A stretch of 28,265 nucleotides of DNA from UBA8190 sp003453695 (GCA_036796975.1 DAIRBY010000033.1:1-28265); one strand, 5' to 3'; counted from the first letter of the stretch, positions 16,280-24,716 are shown. Notes: a model not told the origin generated them from the sequence alone. Made by a program: numbers and translations.

Positions 16280-16322
16280 CCGCAGAGCCTCCCCGACCTG
16301 CGGCTACACGTGCATCGTAGCC
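16280..16322 (-). promoter_or_regulatory. Overlapping inverted repeats in the leader of the glycosidase operon
   Basis: In the 148-base gap before the GH15 gene, GGCTAC/GTAGCC (16302-16307 and 16317-16322, loop 9) shares two bases with a second stem CCGCAG/CTGCGG (16280-16285 and 16298-16303). The two cannot form together. This may be the terminator of the upstream membrane-protein gene, an operator, or an alternating leader structure; no known riboswitch is recognised. Confidence 0.3.
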
Positions 16323-16385
16323 ATTGGCTGCGAACCGACGCCTCCCCACCCGGCGTGAGGGCCGTGGTTCAGGCCCGTGCCAGGT

Positions 16386-17012
16386 CTATGCCGGGACAGA
16401 GGCCCGAGCCGGCGACCTGGCGAGCGAAGCCGCCACCTCGGGTTTGCGCAGTTTCCAGACGAAGGAGTCGTAGAAGAAGTGCAGGGCGCCGATGACCAGG
16501 ACGCACACGACCAGCAGCCGGGGTGAAGCCAGGCGATAGAGAAGGAGGAACAACGCCGTCACGCTCAGCGCGTAAGAGCCCCAGAAGATGGTTCGGCCGT
16601 GGGGAAGGCGAACGAGGTTCCCCAGTGGTCCGGGCTGTCGAGACTCGGACGACACCGAGCGGTCGACGATGAAGAAGTACTCGAGGGAGTGAGAGCCGAC
16701 GAACCCGACCACCGCGGCGATGGGGTCGAAGAGCGCAGCGACGAACAGGGTGGCGGTGGACGCGACATAGAGGTGCTTGCCGGGGTTGACCGTCCGCTCC
16801 GTGCGGAACTCCGTCCTGAGCCATCGCACGGTCAGAAAGACAGTGGCCGCCGCCACCGGGACGAGCAGGTAACGCGCTTCGGTCGGCAGTTGGGCCAGGA
16901 TCTTCACGGCCGTGGAATCGACGTACGAGATGTCGAGCCGGTCGACGATGGGCACCAGCTGCCCTCGGGATGCGACGACGAGGAGCGGCGCGGCGAGCCA
17001 GCCGACGAACAT
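16386..17012 (-). CDS. Multi-pass membrane protein, possibly N-terminally truncated
   Basis: A 208-residue hydrophobic protein with about five membrane segments. Two His-containing motifs stand out: GSHSLEYFFIVDRS in the middle and ALHFFYDSFVWKLRKPEV near the C-terminus. They recall a family of uncharacterised multi-pass proteins with paired H-x-x-x-Y and H-x-x-x-D-x-x-x-W-K motifs, usually longer. The first segment, MFVGWLAAPLLVVA, begins inside the membrane helix. The frame is open upstream for about 40 codons (to 17141) with no ATG, GTG or TTG, and that stretch reads plausibly as protein (ending EGATERW). The 5' part may therefore have been lost, or the start may be non-standard. The function is unknown. 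It is upstream of, and on the same strand as, the glycosidase operon. Confidence 0.65.
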   Translation of the reverse strand: MFVGWLAAPLLVVASRGQLVPIVDRLDISYVDSTAVKILAQLPTEARYLLVPVAAATVFLTVRWLRTEFRTERTVNPGKHLYVASTATLFVAALFDPIAAVVGFVGSHSLEYFFIVDRSVSSESRQPGPLGNLVRLPHGRTIFWGSYALSVTALFLLLYRLASPRLLVVCVLVIGALHFFYDSFVWKLRKPEVAASLARSPARASVPA

Positions 17013-17134
17013 CCACCGCTCTGTGGCGCCCTCAGGAAGGTCTCCGGACGGCAGACCGGCACCTAGGAGCGGTTCGGGGAATTTTCGAGCCCGCCCGTCC
17101 CCAGCCCGGTCATTGCTGCCGGCAACAGCCAGGC

Positions 17135-19483
17135 TCAGGGCTCACCGCAGGCGCGCAGCGGCGGGGGTTGCTCCCCGAGGTGGCGGCTCCGTAGGCCGGT
17201 GACGACCTCTTTCGACATGAGCCACCGTGTGGCGACGAATGCGTCCATGGGGCGGCTGAACCAGTAGCCCTGCGCCAGCTCGCACCCCCAGCCTCGGAGC
17301 ACGTCGGCGACGGCGGCTGACTCCACCCCTTCGGCAACGACCCGCAGCCCCAGGTCGTGAGCCAGGTTGATCGAGGAGCGGACGATGATGGCGTCCTCCC
17401 ATTGCCGGTCCACCCCACTGACGAAGGATTTGTCCAGCTTGATCTCAGACAGGGGCAGGGCCCGCAGACGCGCCAGCGACGAGTTGGCCGTGCCGAAGTC
17501 GTCGATGGAGAGCTCGAGCCCGGCATTGCTCAGTTGCCGGACCACCGCATTGACCCTCTCGGTCTCGGCCATGACCGTGCTCTCGGTGATCTCCAGGGTG
17601 AGGCGGTCGGCCGGGCATTCGTGATCGTGCAGGGCGCTCACCACAACGTCGGGAAGGTCGGGATCGGTGAGATTGGCGGCGGCGAGGTTCACGCTCAGGA
17701 ACAAGTCGAAACCCATCTCCCGCCAGTAGGCGAGCTGATGGGCGGCTTGCTCGACCACGAAGGCGGCAAGTGGCCGCACGAGCCCGGTTTGCTCGGCCAG
17801 AGGGACGAACTCGTCGGGCGACACCAGGCCGCGCTGGGGGTGCTGCCACCGCACCAGGGCCTCGAACCCGACGACCTGGCCCGTTTGCAAGGCCATCTTG
17901 GGCTGATAGTGGAGGCGGAGGTCGCCGCGCTCGATGGCGTGACGGAGCTCGCCGATGACCGCCAGGGAAGGCTTGCGCAGTGGCGCGGAGCGGAGATCGT
18001 TCACCTCCACCCGGGCCACGGACTTCTTGGCGCGGATCAGGGCTTCCTGGACCGCCGCCATCATGGGTGTGGACGAGCCCGTCGCCGGCCCGATGGCGAT
18101 CCCGGCGCTGGCCTCGACGGCCAGCATGGCCTCGCCGATGTGAAGGGGCGTGTTCAAAAGAGACAGGGCGGCGTCGACGAGCGATCGCGCCTCGACCTCG
18201 GCCGATTCCCAGTTGCTCGAGAACAGCACCGAGAACTCGTCGCTCCCCACCCGGGCGACCAGGGATCCGGGAGCAAGCGTGGACAGATCTTCGGCGACCC
18301 GCTGGAGGAGCCGGTCGCCGGCGTCGTGGCCGAGAGCGGCGTTGAGCTCTTGGAACCGGTCGATGTCCAAGGACACGAGCACCAGGGCCTTGCCGGCGGC
18401 CCGGCTCTCGGCCAGCTGCTCGGCGATCCTGGTGCTGAGCTGTCTCCGGTTGGCCAGTCCGGTGAGATCGTCGTGGACGGTCTGATAGGCGAGGTGCCGT
18501 TGGAGGCGATTGCGCTCCGTCACGTCGATGGCCATGACCATGACACCCGCCGAGCCGAGGTACTCGGTGCGATGCGAGGTCACCTGGGCCTCGATCAGCG
18601 ACCCGTCGGCACGCCTGTGTCGCCACACTCCGCTGTCCTCGTACTCGTCTCTCGGTGATCGAAGGTTCTCTTCGAGCGAGGCGACGTCGTCCTCCGGACG
18701 GATGTCGGTGATCCGCATCCCGAGCCACTGGTCGTGGCTGTATCCATAGGCCCGCACCGCCGCGTCGTTGACGGCCAGGATGGCCAGGTCGCGCTCGTCG
18801 TACACCCACATGGGATGGGGGTTCTGCTCGAAGAGCTGACGGAAGCTCGATTCTCGTGCGGCCAGGGCTCCCACGGCGGCCCGTCGTTCGGCGCTGGTGC
18901 TCGCCAGCATCTGGAGGACGAAGGCGAGGCCGAGCCCGGCGAGCGCAGCCAGGGCGTGCCCGTCCCCGGCGGGGATGTGGCTCCGCACGATTCCGACCGA
19001 GACGGAGAGCTCGCCCAGGCCGAGGCCCACGAGGATCGCCGTCACCGACAGACCAAAGGGCGGCGGACGCTCGAGCTTGTAGGCCTCTCCCAGAGGAAAG
19101 AGGTAACCGATGCTCAGCGCCGGTCCCCACCCGATGGCGTAGGTGACGAGCGTCACGACTGCCAAGGGCACCACGATGAGCGGGCCGTACCCTCCCCGGT
19201 GCCGGGCGTGCTGAAAGGTGGCCTCGGTTGCCAGCCCACCGACCAGCAAGATCGGCAGGACGATCGTCAAGGGGGTGGAGCCGAGGAGCCCCCTCTCGTG
19301 CAGGACCACGAAGGCGACGGCGGTGAGCACGACGACCCCGCTGCGCGGGAGCGCCTTGACGACGCGGTGCCGCAACAAATCGGGCCGAACCGCTGGCGCG
19401 CTGCTCCGGGCCGTCCCGTTTCCGTACGTCGTCGCCTGCCTGCTCCGAGCCCCGTCCCAAGGCTCGGGCGCTGGTCCGCCCAC
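17135..19483 (-). CDS. Membrane-bound PAS-GGDEF-EAL cyclic-di-GMP protein
   Basis: A 782-residue signalling protein. Residues about 48-195 contain five to six membrane helices, a sensor of the MASE kind. A PAS domain spans about 210-325 (FEQNPHPMWVYDERDLAILAVN ending DVTERN), then GGDEF from about 335 (HDDLTGLANRR) with GSDEF at 413-417, then EAL from about 505. The EAL side is complete: E541-A-L, Asn599, Glu631 in EITES, D661-D662-FGT, Lys682 in KLDKSF, and AEGVE at 717-721. So phosphodiesterase activity is likely. The cyclase site has Ser in place of the second Gly and no RxxD inhibitory site, so it may be weak, inactive or regulatory. The start is a GTG with TAAGGA six bases before it, which could act as a ribosome-binding site or promoter element. 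Confidence 0.93.
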   Translation of the reverse strand: MGGPAPEPWDGARSRQATTYGNGTARSSAPAVRPDLLRHRVVKALPRSGVVVLTAVAFVVLHERGLLGSTPLTIVLPILLVGGLATEATFQHARHRGGYGPLIVVPLAVVTLVTYAIGWGPALSIGYLFPLGEAYKLERPPPFGLSVTAILVGLGLGELSVSVGIVRSHIPAGDGHALAALAGLGLAFVLQMLASTSAERRAAVGALAARESSFRQLFEQNPHPMWVYDERDLAILAVNDAAVRAYGYSHDQWLGMRITDIRPEDDVASLEENLRSPRDEYEDSGVWRHRRADGSLIEAQVTSHRTEYLGSAGVMVMAIDVTERNRLQRHLAYQTVHDDLTGLANRRQLSTRIAEQLAESRAAGKALVLVSLDIDRFQELNAALGHDAGDRLLQRVAEDLSTLAPGSLVARVGSDEFSVLFSSNWESAEVEARSLVDAALSLLNTPLHIGEAMLAVEASAGIAIGPATGSSTPMMAAVQEALIRAKKSVARVEVNDLRSAPLRKPSLAVIGELRHAIERGDLRLHYQPKMALQTGQVVGFEALVRWQHPQRGLVSPDEFVPLAEQTGLVRPLAAFVVEQAAHQLAYWREMGFDLFLSVNLAAANLTDPDLPDVVVSALHDHECPADRLTLEITESTVMAETERVNAVVRQLSNAGLELSIDDFGTANSSLARLRALPLSEIKLDKSFVSGVDRQWEDAIIVRSSINLAHDLGLRVVAEGVESAAVADVLRGWGCELAQGYWFSRPMDAFVATRWLMSKEVVTGLRSRHLGEQPPPLRACGEP

Positions 19484-19489
19484 GGGCCG

Positions 19490-19495
19490 TCCTTA
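19490..19495 (-). promoter_or_regulatory. TAAGGA element before the EAL gene
   Basis: On the minus strand TAAGGA lies exactly six bases before GTG 19483. It can be read as AAGGA, a good ribosome-binding site, or as a leaderless -10 box with a final A. Either reading supports this start. Confidence 0.35.
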
Positions 19496-19544
19496 GAACG
19501 CCCCCCCGTGGATCGATGGTCCCGCAACCTGGATTGCGCAGCTA

Positions 19545-19580
19545 GGGCCGAAAGGCCCAGCCTGGGGGCCTTCGGGCTGG
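19545..19580 (-). terminator. Tandem hairpins after the S53 peptidase gene
   Basis: Fifteen bases beyond the peptidase stop (minus strand) is a 6-bp stem CCAGCC/GGCTGG (19557-19562 and 19575-19580). Immediately after it comes GGGCC/GGCCC with a 4-base loop (19545-19558). There is no T-run. The position between two same-strand genes fits a GC-type terminator. Confidence 0.5.
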
Positions 19581-19595
19581 TACAGGACGGTGTGT

Positions 19596-22500
19596 CTAGA
19601 GCTTCGACTTGGAGATCGTGCCCGCCGCCGGCGGGCTTCCCAAGATCCCCAGGGGGAGCGGTGCGCTGGGAAGCGACAATCCGCCCGGACCCGAGATGGC
19701 AGGGAGGTTGAGTGGTCCGATCGACGTGCCTGGGGACCCGGTGGGGTTGCCCGCCGAGGCCGGGGCCGGTGCGCTCTGGACCTGGACGGCGACCCCCTGG
19801 GACTCCGCCAGGCTGCACAGGAGCACCTGTTCACCTTGGTGGCTCGTCGACCAGGGCGACGAGTCGGTGGTGCCCTTCAGCGTCCGTCCCGCCGGGGCGG
19901 TGCAGTCGCCGCTCTGCCCCGAGTTCGCTGCTTGCGAGGCCGGCACCAAATCGTCGGCGCTGTCGGTCGTGAGCTCCAAGAACGCCGCCGGTGTCCCGGC
20001 GTCGAGGACCGAGAAGGCCTGAGGGTCGCTGAGCACCGCCCCCGACGGCGGGGAGCCGACCTCTGACGCCGGCACCACGACGGTGAGGGTGCTGCCTCCT
20101 CCCGTCTGGTCGAGACTGCCCGTCGCTGCCGTCGTGGCCGTGTCGTTGTAGGCACCGCCGACGGTGTTGCCGGAGGTGTAGCTCCACGCCCCGGTGAGCG
20201 CCGACTCGTTGGCTCGGGCGTAGTAGACGGTGCCCTGGTACAGCCAGGTCACGAAGTAGCTGTTGCCGCCGGCGCCGGCGGTGGGCGGCGGCAGGGCCCC
20301 GAGATAGGGCCCGGAGATGGTGACGGTGACCGTCTTCGTGTTCGCCGTCAGCGACGCCCCGGTGATGTCCAGGGACGGGTCGTAGTTGGTGGTGGTGTTG
20401 TCGCCGGGGATGGGCACCGGAGGCCCTCCCGGCGCCTGGTTCGGGCCGGGGACCACGGCGCTGGCGTCGACCGGGTCGGTCGACCAGCCCTGTGGGCCGT
20501 ACAAGGTTGCCGTGGTCACCGTGGCAGCGCTTCTCTCGGCGCCGCCGTACGGGGCGTTGGGGTGGATCTCCCCCGGGCCCTTGGCCAGGGTCCAGTCGCC
20601 GAGCGAGTAGGCAGCCCCGGCCGGCTTCTTGGCGCAGCCGTCGGGCTCCGCCGAGCAGTCCACGTCGGCGATGAAGTCGGCCACGTTCAACGCTCCCCAG
20701 CCGCTGGCGTAGTCCCACCCTGCCCCGGGCTGGTAGACCCCGTTGCCGGCCCCGTACTCGGATTCGGTCACGTCGGTGAAGTCCCGGGCGTAGGGCGTGC
20801 TCGTGCACGCCGCCGTCTGGGCGGCGCTGGCGGTGGTTGAAGAGCTGCAGGTGTCGGCGCTCGATGCCTGGCCGTAGATCACCGGCGCGGCGAACCCGAG
20901 GCCGCCCCGGGACTGGGTCCTCGACGAGGCGGCGGCCTGCACCCGGGCCCACTGTCCCACCATGAGCGGGCTGGACAGGCTGGTGCCGCCCTCGCCGGAG
21001 GGCTTGCCGTCGATGTAGATGAAGTACTGATCCCCGGTCACGTTGCCCGACATGTCCGACACGTCGGGCGCGCCGCGGCACGTCGGCCCCGATCCTGGCG
21101 GGTAGAGATCGCCCTGGGGGGTCGACACGCACGCCATGTCGACGTTCGCCACCGGCTTTTGGAAGGCGGGCTCTCCGAGATAGAAGCTCGAGCCGCCTCC
21201 GCCGAAGGTCCACGACGTCTCGGCGGTGCGCTGGCCCGACTGCGGGTAGCTGGCGCCGTTCACCGATACGACCGTGCCGCCCACGCACACGACGTAGTTG
21301 CTGGTGCACGGATAGCTGACGTCGGGAACGGGCTGGACAGCCACGCCGTTGCCGGCGCCTCCCACCGGGACGACGACTTCCGGACAGCCCGAGCCGGTGT
21401 CGCCCGACGAGCTGAACAGGGTGCGGCCTTCGATGGTGGCCTGCTCCAGCATGGGTTCCCCGGCGAGCTGGAGCTGGTCGCCGTACTCGGTGCCGTACGG
21501 CACCTCGGCCAGTGGGTTGGTGACCGGGTCGCTCGGGTTGGCCTCGCACTCGCCGAAGCTGGCGTTCATCTGCCGGGGCCCGCCGGGGTCGTTCACCCAG
21601 TAGCTGAACGACTGGAACACGTCGTAGTCGTACAGCGTCTTCGAGAAGTAGAAGTCCAGCTGGGACAGGTCCGGCGCCATGCCGGTGATGGCTTGGGAGT
21701 CGAGGTACCACTCGATCGCCCCGGCGTTGTCACCGTAGGCCGATGCCGGATGGCCCTCGGTGTACACGGTGCGCACCGGGACCTTGGGCAGCCCCATCGC
21801 CTCTTCGAACAAACGCATCTGGGCGATGGGGCTCGAGGTCTCGCCCTCGCCGAAGATCCCGGCCGTCTGTCCCTGACCGAGGTCGTACTTGCTGCTCGAG
21901 ACAGCGCCTGGGTCGCTGGTGGTGCCGCTCGGTGCCTTGCTGTCGGACACGGTCAGTGCGGCCGCTCCCGGGTCGTTGTAGATGCCCCACAGGTCCTGGG
22001 GGGTGAGAGTCTGCTGCGTCCCGGCCTGCGGGCCCTGATGGGGCGCGCCCTGCGGGACGGCTGACGTGTTGGACACGGCGCCGGTGAGCGATGCCGGTCT
22101 GAACGATTGCACGGTGTCGAGCCCGAGGACGTCGTCGACCGGCAAGTTGCGCGGCACGGAGGGCGCCACGTCGTTGGCCAGGAAGGTGCCGCCGTCGAAG
22201 CGGTAGGTCCCGATGTTCACGGCGAAGAGCCGGTCGAGCTGGGCCACGGTGCCGGAGGCGGTGAAGTACGTGCCGTCACCCGAGATGCTGTCCACGGTGA
22301 GCCCACCCCCGCTCAGCCAGTGTCCGACAGCGGCGATCTCTGCTGACGGCAGCCCGAAGCGCTGGTCGAACTGTGCAGGAGTGAGGAACTGGTGATACAG
22401 GGGGCTCGAGGCGTCGTAGATCTCCGTGTAGATCTGGTTGACAGCCTGCGGGTTGGGTCGTTGCACCACGACACCGATCGTCATGGTGTGGTTGGGCGGA

Positions 22501-22841
22501 GCGGTGTGGAGCAACGTGGCCAGCGACAGTCCCGACAGCACGGACGGGACCTGATGGGTGGCAGCGTCCGGAGCGCCCGGCGCCGAGGCCGGGACATGGC
22601 CGGTGGTGGTGGCGGCAACCGGCGGGGCGCCGTCGCTCGTCCGGAGGGCGCCGAAGGCGACAGGGGCCGAGATGGTGCCGGCCACCGCCAAGACCACTGC
22701 CAACGTGCCCCAACGCGTGCGCCTGCCGATGCGCAACGCCGGATTCGGGCTGCCAGGCCTGCTCCAAGAGGTGATCCGTCCGACCCGCCGCCGCGCTGCG
22801 AGATCCGCCATCGCCTTCCGTATCCTTCCGCCGTCCGTCAC
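19596..22841 (-). CDS. Secreted S53 family peptidase (sedolisin/kumamolisin-like) with C-terminal extension
   Basis: A 1081-residue secreted serine-carboxyl peptidase precursor. A basic N-terminus and a hydrophobic segment (about 45-64) form the signal. Residues about 100-250 are the activation propeptide (YHQFLTPAQFDQRFG is typical). The catalytic domain runs from about 275 to 725: Glu377 and Asp381 in AIEWYLDSQ, the oxyanion Asp481 in SSSGDTGSG, and the nucleophile Ser621 in GGTSLSSP. A calcium site is formed near DFTDVT (685-690) and AGWDYASGWG. These peptidases work in acidic surroundings. The last 340 or so residues are extra: a beta-rich module (LDITGASLTANTKTVTVTIS onward) and a Pro/Gly/Ser-rich tail. 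ATG 22811 (residue 11), after GGAAGG, is an alternative start. The upstream gene is 65 bases away on the same strand. Confidence 0.93.
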   Translation of the reverse strand: MTDGGRIRKAMADLAARRRVGRITSWSRPGSPNPALRIGRRTRWGTLAVVLAVAGTISAPVAFGALRTSDGAPPVAATTTGHVPASAPGAPDAATHQVPSVLSGLSLATLLHTAPPNHTMTIGVVVQRPNPQAVNQIYTEIYDASSPLYHQFLTPAQFDQRFGLPSAEIAAVGHWLSGGGLTVDSISGDGTYFTASGTVAQLDRLFAVNIGTYRFDGGTFLANDVAPSVPRNLPVDDVLGLDTVQSFRPASLTGAVSNTSAVPQGAPHQGPQAGTQQTLTPQDLWGIYNDPGAAALTVSDSKAPSGTTSDPGAVSSSKYDLGQGQTAGIFGEGETSSPIAQMRLFEEAMGLPKVPVRTVYTEGHPASAYGDNAGAIEWYLDSQAITGMAPDLSQLDFYFSKTLYDYDVFQSFSYWVNDPGGPRQMNASFGECEANPSDPVTNPLAEVPYGTEYGDQLQLAGEPMLEQATIEGRTLFSSSGDTGSGCPEVVVPVGGAGNGVAVQPVPDVSYPCTSNYVVCVGGTVVSVNGASYPQSGQRTAETSWTFGGGGSSFYLGEPAFQKPVANVDMACVSTPQGDLYPPGSGPTCRGAPDVSDMSGNVTGDQYFIYIDGKPSGEGGTSLSSPLMVGQWARVQAAASSRTQSRGGLGFAAPVIYGQASSADTCSSSTTASAAQTAACTSTPYARDFTDVTESEYGAGNGVYQPGAGWDYASGWGALNVADFIADVDCSAEPDGCAKKPAGAAYSLGDWTLAKGPGEIHPNAPYGGAERSAATVTTATLYGPQGWSTDPVDASAVVPGPNQAPGGPPVPIPGDNTTTNYDPSLDITGASLTANTKTVTVTISGPYLGALPPPTAGAGGNSYFVTWLYQGTVYYARANESALTGAWSYTSGNTVGGAYNDTATTAATGSLDQTGGGSTLTVVVPASEVGSPPSGAVLSDPQAFSVLDAGTPAAFLELTTDSADDLVPASQAANSGQSGDCTAPAGRTLKGTTDSSPWSTSHQGEQVLLCSLAESQGVAVQVQSAPAPASAGNPTGSPGTSIGPLNLPAISGPGGLSLPSAPLPLGILGSPPAAGTISKSKL

Positions 22842-22906
22842 TCAATCGGAGAACCGCTGCGGATGCGAAGGATTGCGGGTGCCGCCTCAGAAGTGCAAGC
22901 CGACCG

Positions 22907-23959
22907 TCAGCTCGCAGCCCCCTCATCGGGAAGCCGCTCCAGGTGCGGCATTTGCCCCGCCTGTCGTGTTCGGGTGCGGTCCCCGTCCGATGACGGCGGG
23001 GTATCCACCGGTTCGTTGAGCCTCACCTCGACCTCCGTCGCCCGCCGACGTCGCTCTTCGCCTACATAGAGCCGGAAGGCCCGCTCATCGCCTGTCGTGA
23101 GCGGAGGTTGCACCAAGCTCCTCGGGACCAGGCGCCTGGCCCGCACGACGTCGACCTCGAGCGCGTACAGCGTGAATTGCGTCTGGAAATAGATCCACCA
23201 CAGGAGCCCGATGATGAAGGCGAAGGTGCCGTACACCTCCGAGGCGTTCTTGAGTTCGTGGCTGACGAGGAAGGTGCCGAACCCTTGGAGAACCTGCCAG
23301 ACGACGGCGGCTATCACCGCCGCCAGTCGGAAGTCGCGGCCTGACACGGTTTTGGCGATGGCGAGCCGGAAGCACGCCCAGAAGACGAGCACATTGAGCG
23401 CAAGTGCCACGACGAACGCCACGATGCGGATACCGGGCGTCGCCGACCCCGATCCGAAACCGGAGAGAGCGGTCGTGAGGATGATGCCGCCTCCACCGAC
23501 GATGATGAGGCCGAAGCTCCGCAGCGTGTTCTGGGGGAAGCCGGGGCGCTCGGCCTTGGGGACGTTCCACACGTGGTTGAAGGCGTTCTGGGCAGCGGAC
23601 GCCACGCCTCTGGCGCCGTAGAAGGTGCCGACCAGCCCCAGGCCCAGGCCGACGCCGGTGCGGTTCAGGGAGTGAATGTTCTCGCGCAGCTGCGTTCCCA
23701 ATACCGGAAAGTCCTTGAGGGCCGAGCTGAGCACGCGGTGCTGGAGGCTGGGATTGTGGGCGAGAAGGAGGCCGAGCACCGTCACCGCCACCAGGAGCAG
23801 GGGGAAGAGGGAGAAGAACGCGTAATAAGTGATGAGCGCAGCCTGGTTCCCTGCCTGGTCGTCGCCGTATTTCTTGTTGACCGCCAAGGGCCAAGCCAGC
23901 CACCTGTGGGCCCTCTGGTACTCGTCGAGTTTGCGCAGCAGAGCCCTCAGGCGTCCCAT
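22907..23959 (-). CDS. YihY/virulence factor BrkB family membrane protein
   Basis: A 350-residue inner-membrane protein with about six helices. The conserved opening ALITYYAFFSLFPLLLVAVTVLG follows a basic amphipathic start, and YGTFAFIIGLLWWIYFQTQFTLYALEVDVV marks the C-terminal core, both typical of the family once wrongly called RNase BN. The C-terminal tail of about 70 residues is charged and cytoplasmic. The role is not established; transport or envelope functions have been proposed. The gene starts with ATG six bases after TAAGTA on the minus strand, with no ribosome-binding site, so it is probably leaderless. It lies 65 bases upstream of the S53 gene and may share its transcript. Confidence 0.93.
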   Translation of the reverse strand: MGRLRALLRKLDEYQRAHRWLAWPLAVNKKYGDDQAGNQAALITYYAFFSLFPLLLVAVTVLGLLLAHNPSLQHRVLSSALKDFPVLGTQLRENIHSLNRTGVGLGLGLVGTFYGARGVASAAQNAFNHVWNVPKAERPGFPQNTLRSFGLIIVGGGGIILTTALSGFGSGSATPGIRIVAFVVALALNVLVFWACFRLAIAKTVSGRDFRLAAVIAAVVWQVLQGFGTFLVSHELKNASEVYGTFAFIIGLLWWIYFQTQFTLYALEVDVVRARRLVPRSLVQPPLTTGDERAFRLYVGEERRRRATEVEVRLNEPVDTPPSSDGDRTRTRQAGQMPHLERLPDEGAAS

Positions 23960-24296
23960 GCCGGCTACTTACCCTGGTCAGCGGGCATTCATGAGGCGCG
24001 GGTCGTTGCGACTCCCACCAGAAGTCACGCACGGTGCTCGGCGCCTGATGAGGGGTGGTCCGTACCGGGTGATCACATCCAGCAGTGGACCAAGGTCCCT
24101 GGTCCCCTCTCGGGCGTCGTGTCCACGATGGTGGTGGTCCCGAGCGTTCTGCCCTTGAGGACTCCTGGAGGGGTCGTGACTGTGGGCCGCTCGGGACTCT
24201 CTGTGGGTGTTCGGGGGTGCCCATCCCCCGCCAAGGTAACGATCAGGCGGCCACCGTCTTGCTCCGACAGATGCCCTGGGGTGGCCACGGAGGGAC
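23960..24296. other. Gene-poor gap with short hairpins
   Basis: No convincing gene is seen in these 337 bases. A short open frame at 24073-24288 on the minus strand lacks a ribosome-binding site and recognisable features. Two hairpins are present: GGACCA/TGGTCC (24087-24105) and GGGGG/CCCCC (24213-24229). The second could end the NTF2-like gene, whose stop is at 24297. The left edge holds the promoter of the YihY gene. Confidence 0.5.
23966..23971 (-). promoter_or_regulatory. TAAGTA box six bases before the YihY gene
   Basis: On the minus strand TAAGTA, six bases, ATG at 23959. The last base departs from TANNNT, but spacing equals that of the other leaderless starts here and no ribosome-binding site is present. 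Confidence 0.4.
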
Positions 24297-24716
24297 CTAC
24301 GTGGCAGGGCCGCCCCGGGTGTGCCCCTGAGGCAGTCGCGCCCGCACCGCATCGGAGACCTGGTCCGGGCTCGTCAGCTCAACCCTGTCGATGAGCTCAC
24401 CGCGGAAGGTGAACCGCTCGGACACCGGACGAGGCGGTCCGAGCAACCTGCCGTCGTCACCGTAGGCCTCGTGATAGGCCAGCGCGACCACCGCGTCACC
24501 GACCTCGAAGACATCGCCCAGCGTGGCCAACGGCGTGGTGAAGGCCAGGACATCTGTCAGGTAGCGGCGAAGGGCGTCTCTTCCGTGCCGTTCCTCGCCC
24601 TCTGCGATGTCCGGCCAGGCGACATCGCCCGTCATCAAGGCGAGGAGGCCGTCGATGTCTTTGCAGTTGAACCGTTCGTACGCTGAACGGACGCGTGCAA
24701 CGCGATCGCAGCCCAT
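24297..24716 (-). CDS. SnoaL/NTF2-like protein
   Basis: A 139-residue protein with the cone-shaped NTF2-like fold. The first helix (RVARVRSAYERFNCKDIDGLLALM) leads to TGDVAWPD, then GRDALRRYLTDVL, and strands DVFEVGDAVVALAYHEAYG and SERFTFRGELIDRVEL, which is the order seen in SnoaL-type proteins. Members include small isomerases, cyclases and ligand-binding proteins; without ligand residues nothing more can be said. The frame is open to 24833, but ATG 24716 has GGGAG six bases upstream and starts the fold at the usual point. Confidence 0.82.
   Translation of the reverse strand: MGCDRVARVRSAYERFNCKDIDGLLALMTGDVAWPDIAEGEERHGRDALRRYLTDVLAFTTPLATLGDVFEVGDAVVALAYHEAYGDDGRLLGPPRPVSERFTFRGELIDRVELTSPDQVSDAVRARLPQGHTRGGPAT

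Noticed and set aside
17445..19460. 671-codon frame inside the EAL gene
   Set aside because: Shifted-frame shadow; domain motifs lie only in the 17135-19483 frame.
19484..19595. Cyclic-di-GMP riboswitch before the EAL gene
   Set aside because: A stem with a GAAA loop caught the eye (on the + strand), but the conserved core sequences of the known cyclic-di-GMP riboswitch are absent and the orientation is wrong; terminator hairpins explain it.
19831..21711. 626-codon frame inside the S53 peptidase gene
   Set aside because: Shifted-frame shadow; very Arg-rich without motifs.
24073..24288. Possible 71-codon minus-strand gene
   Set aside because: GTG start without ribosome-binding site or promoter-like box, Thr/Pro/Gly-rich, no recognisable pattern.
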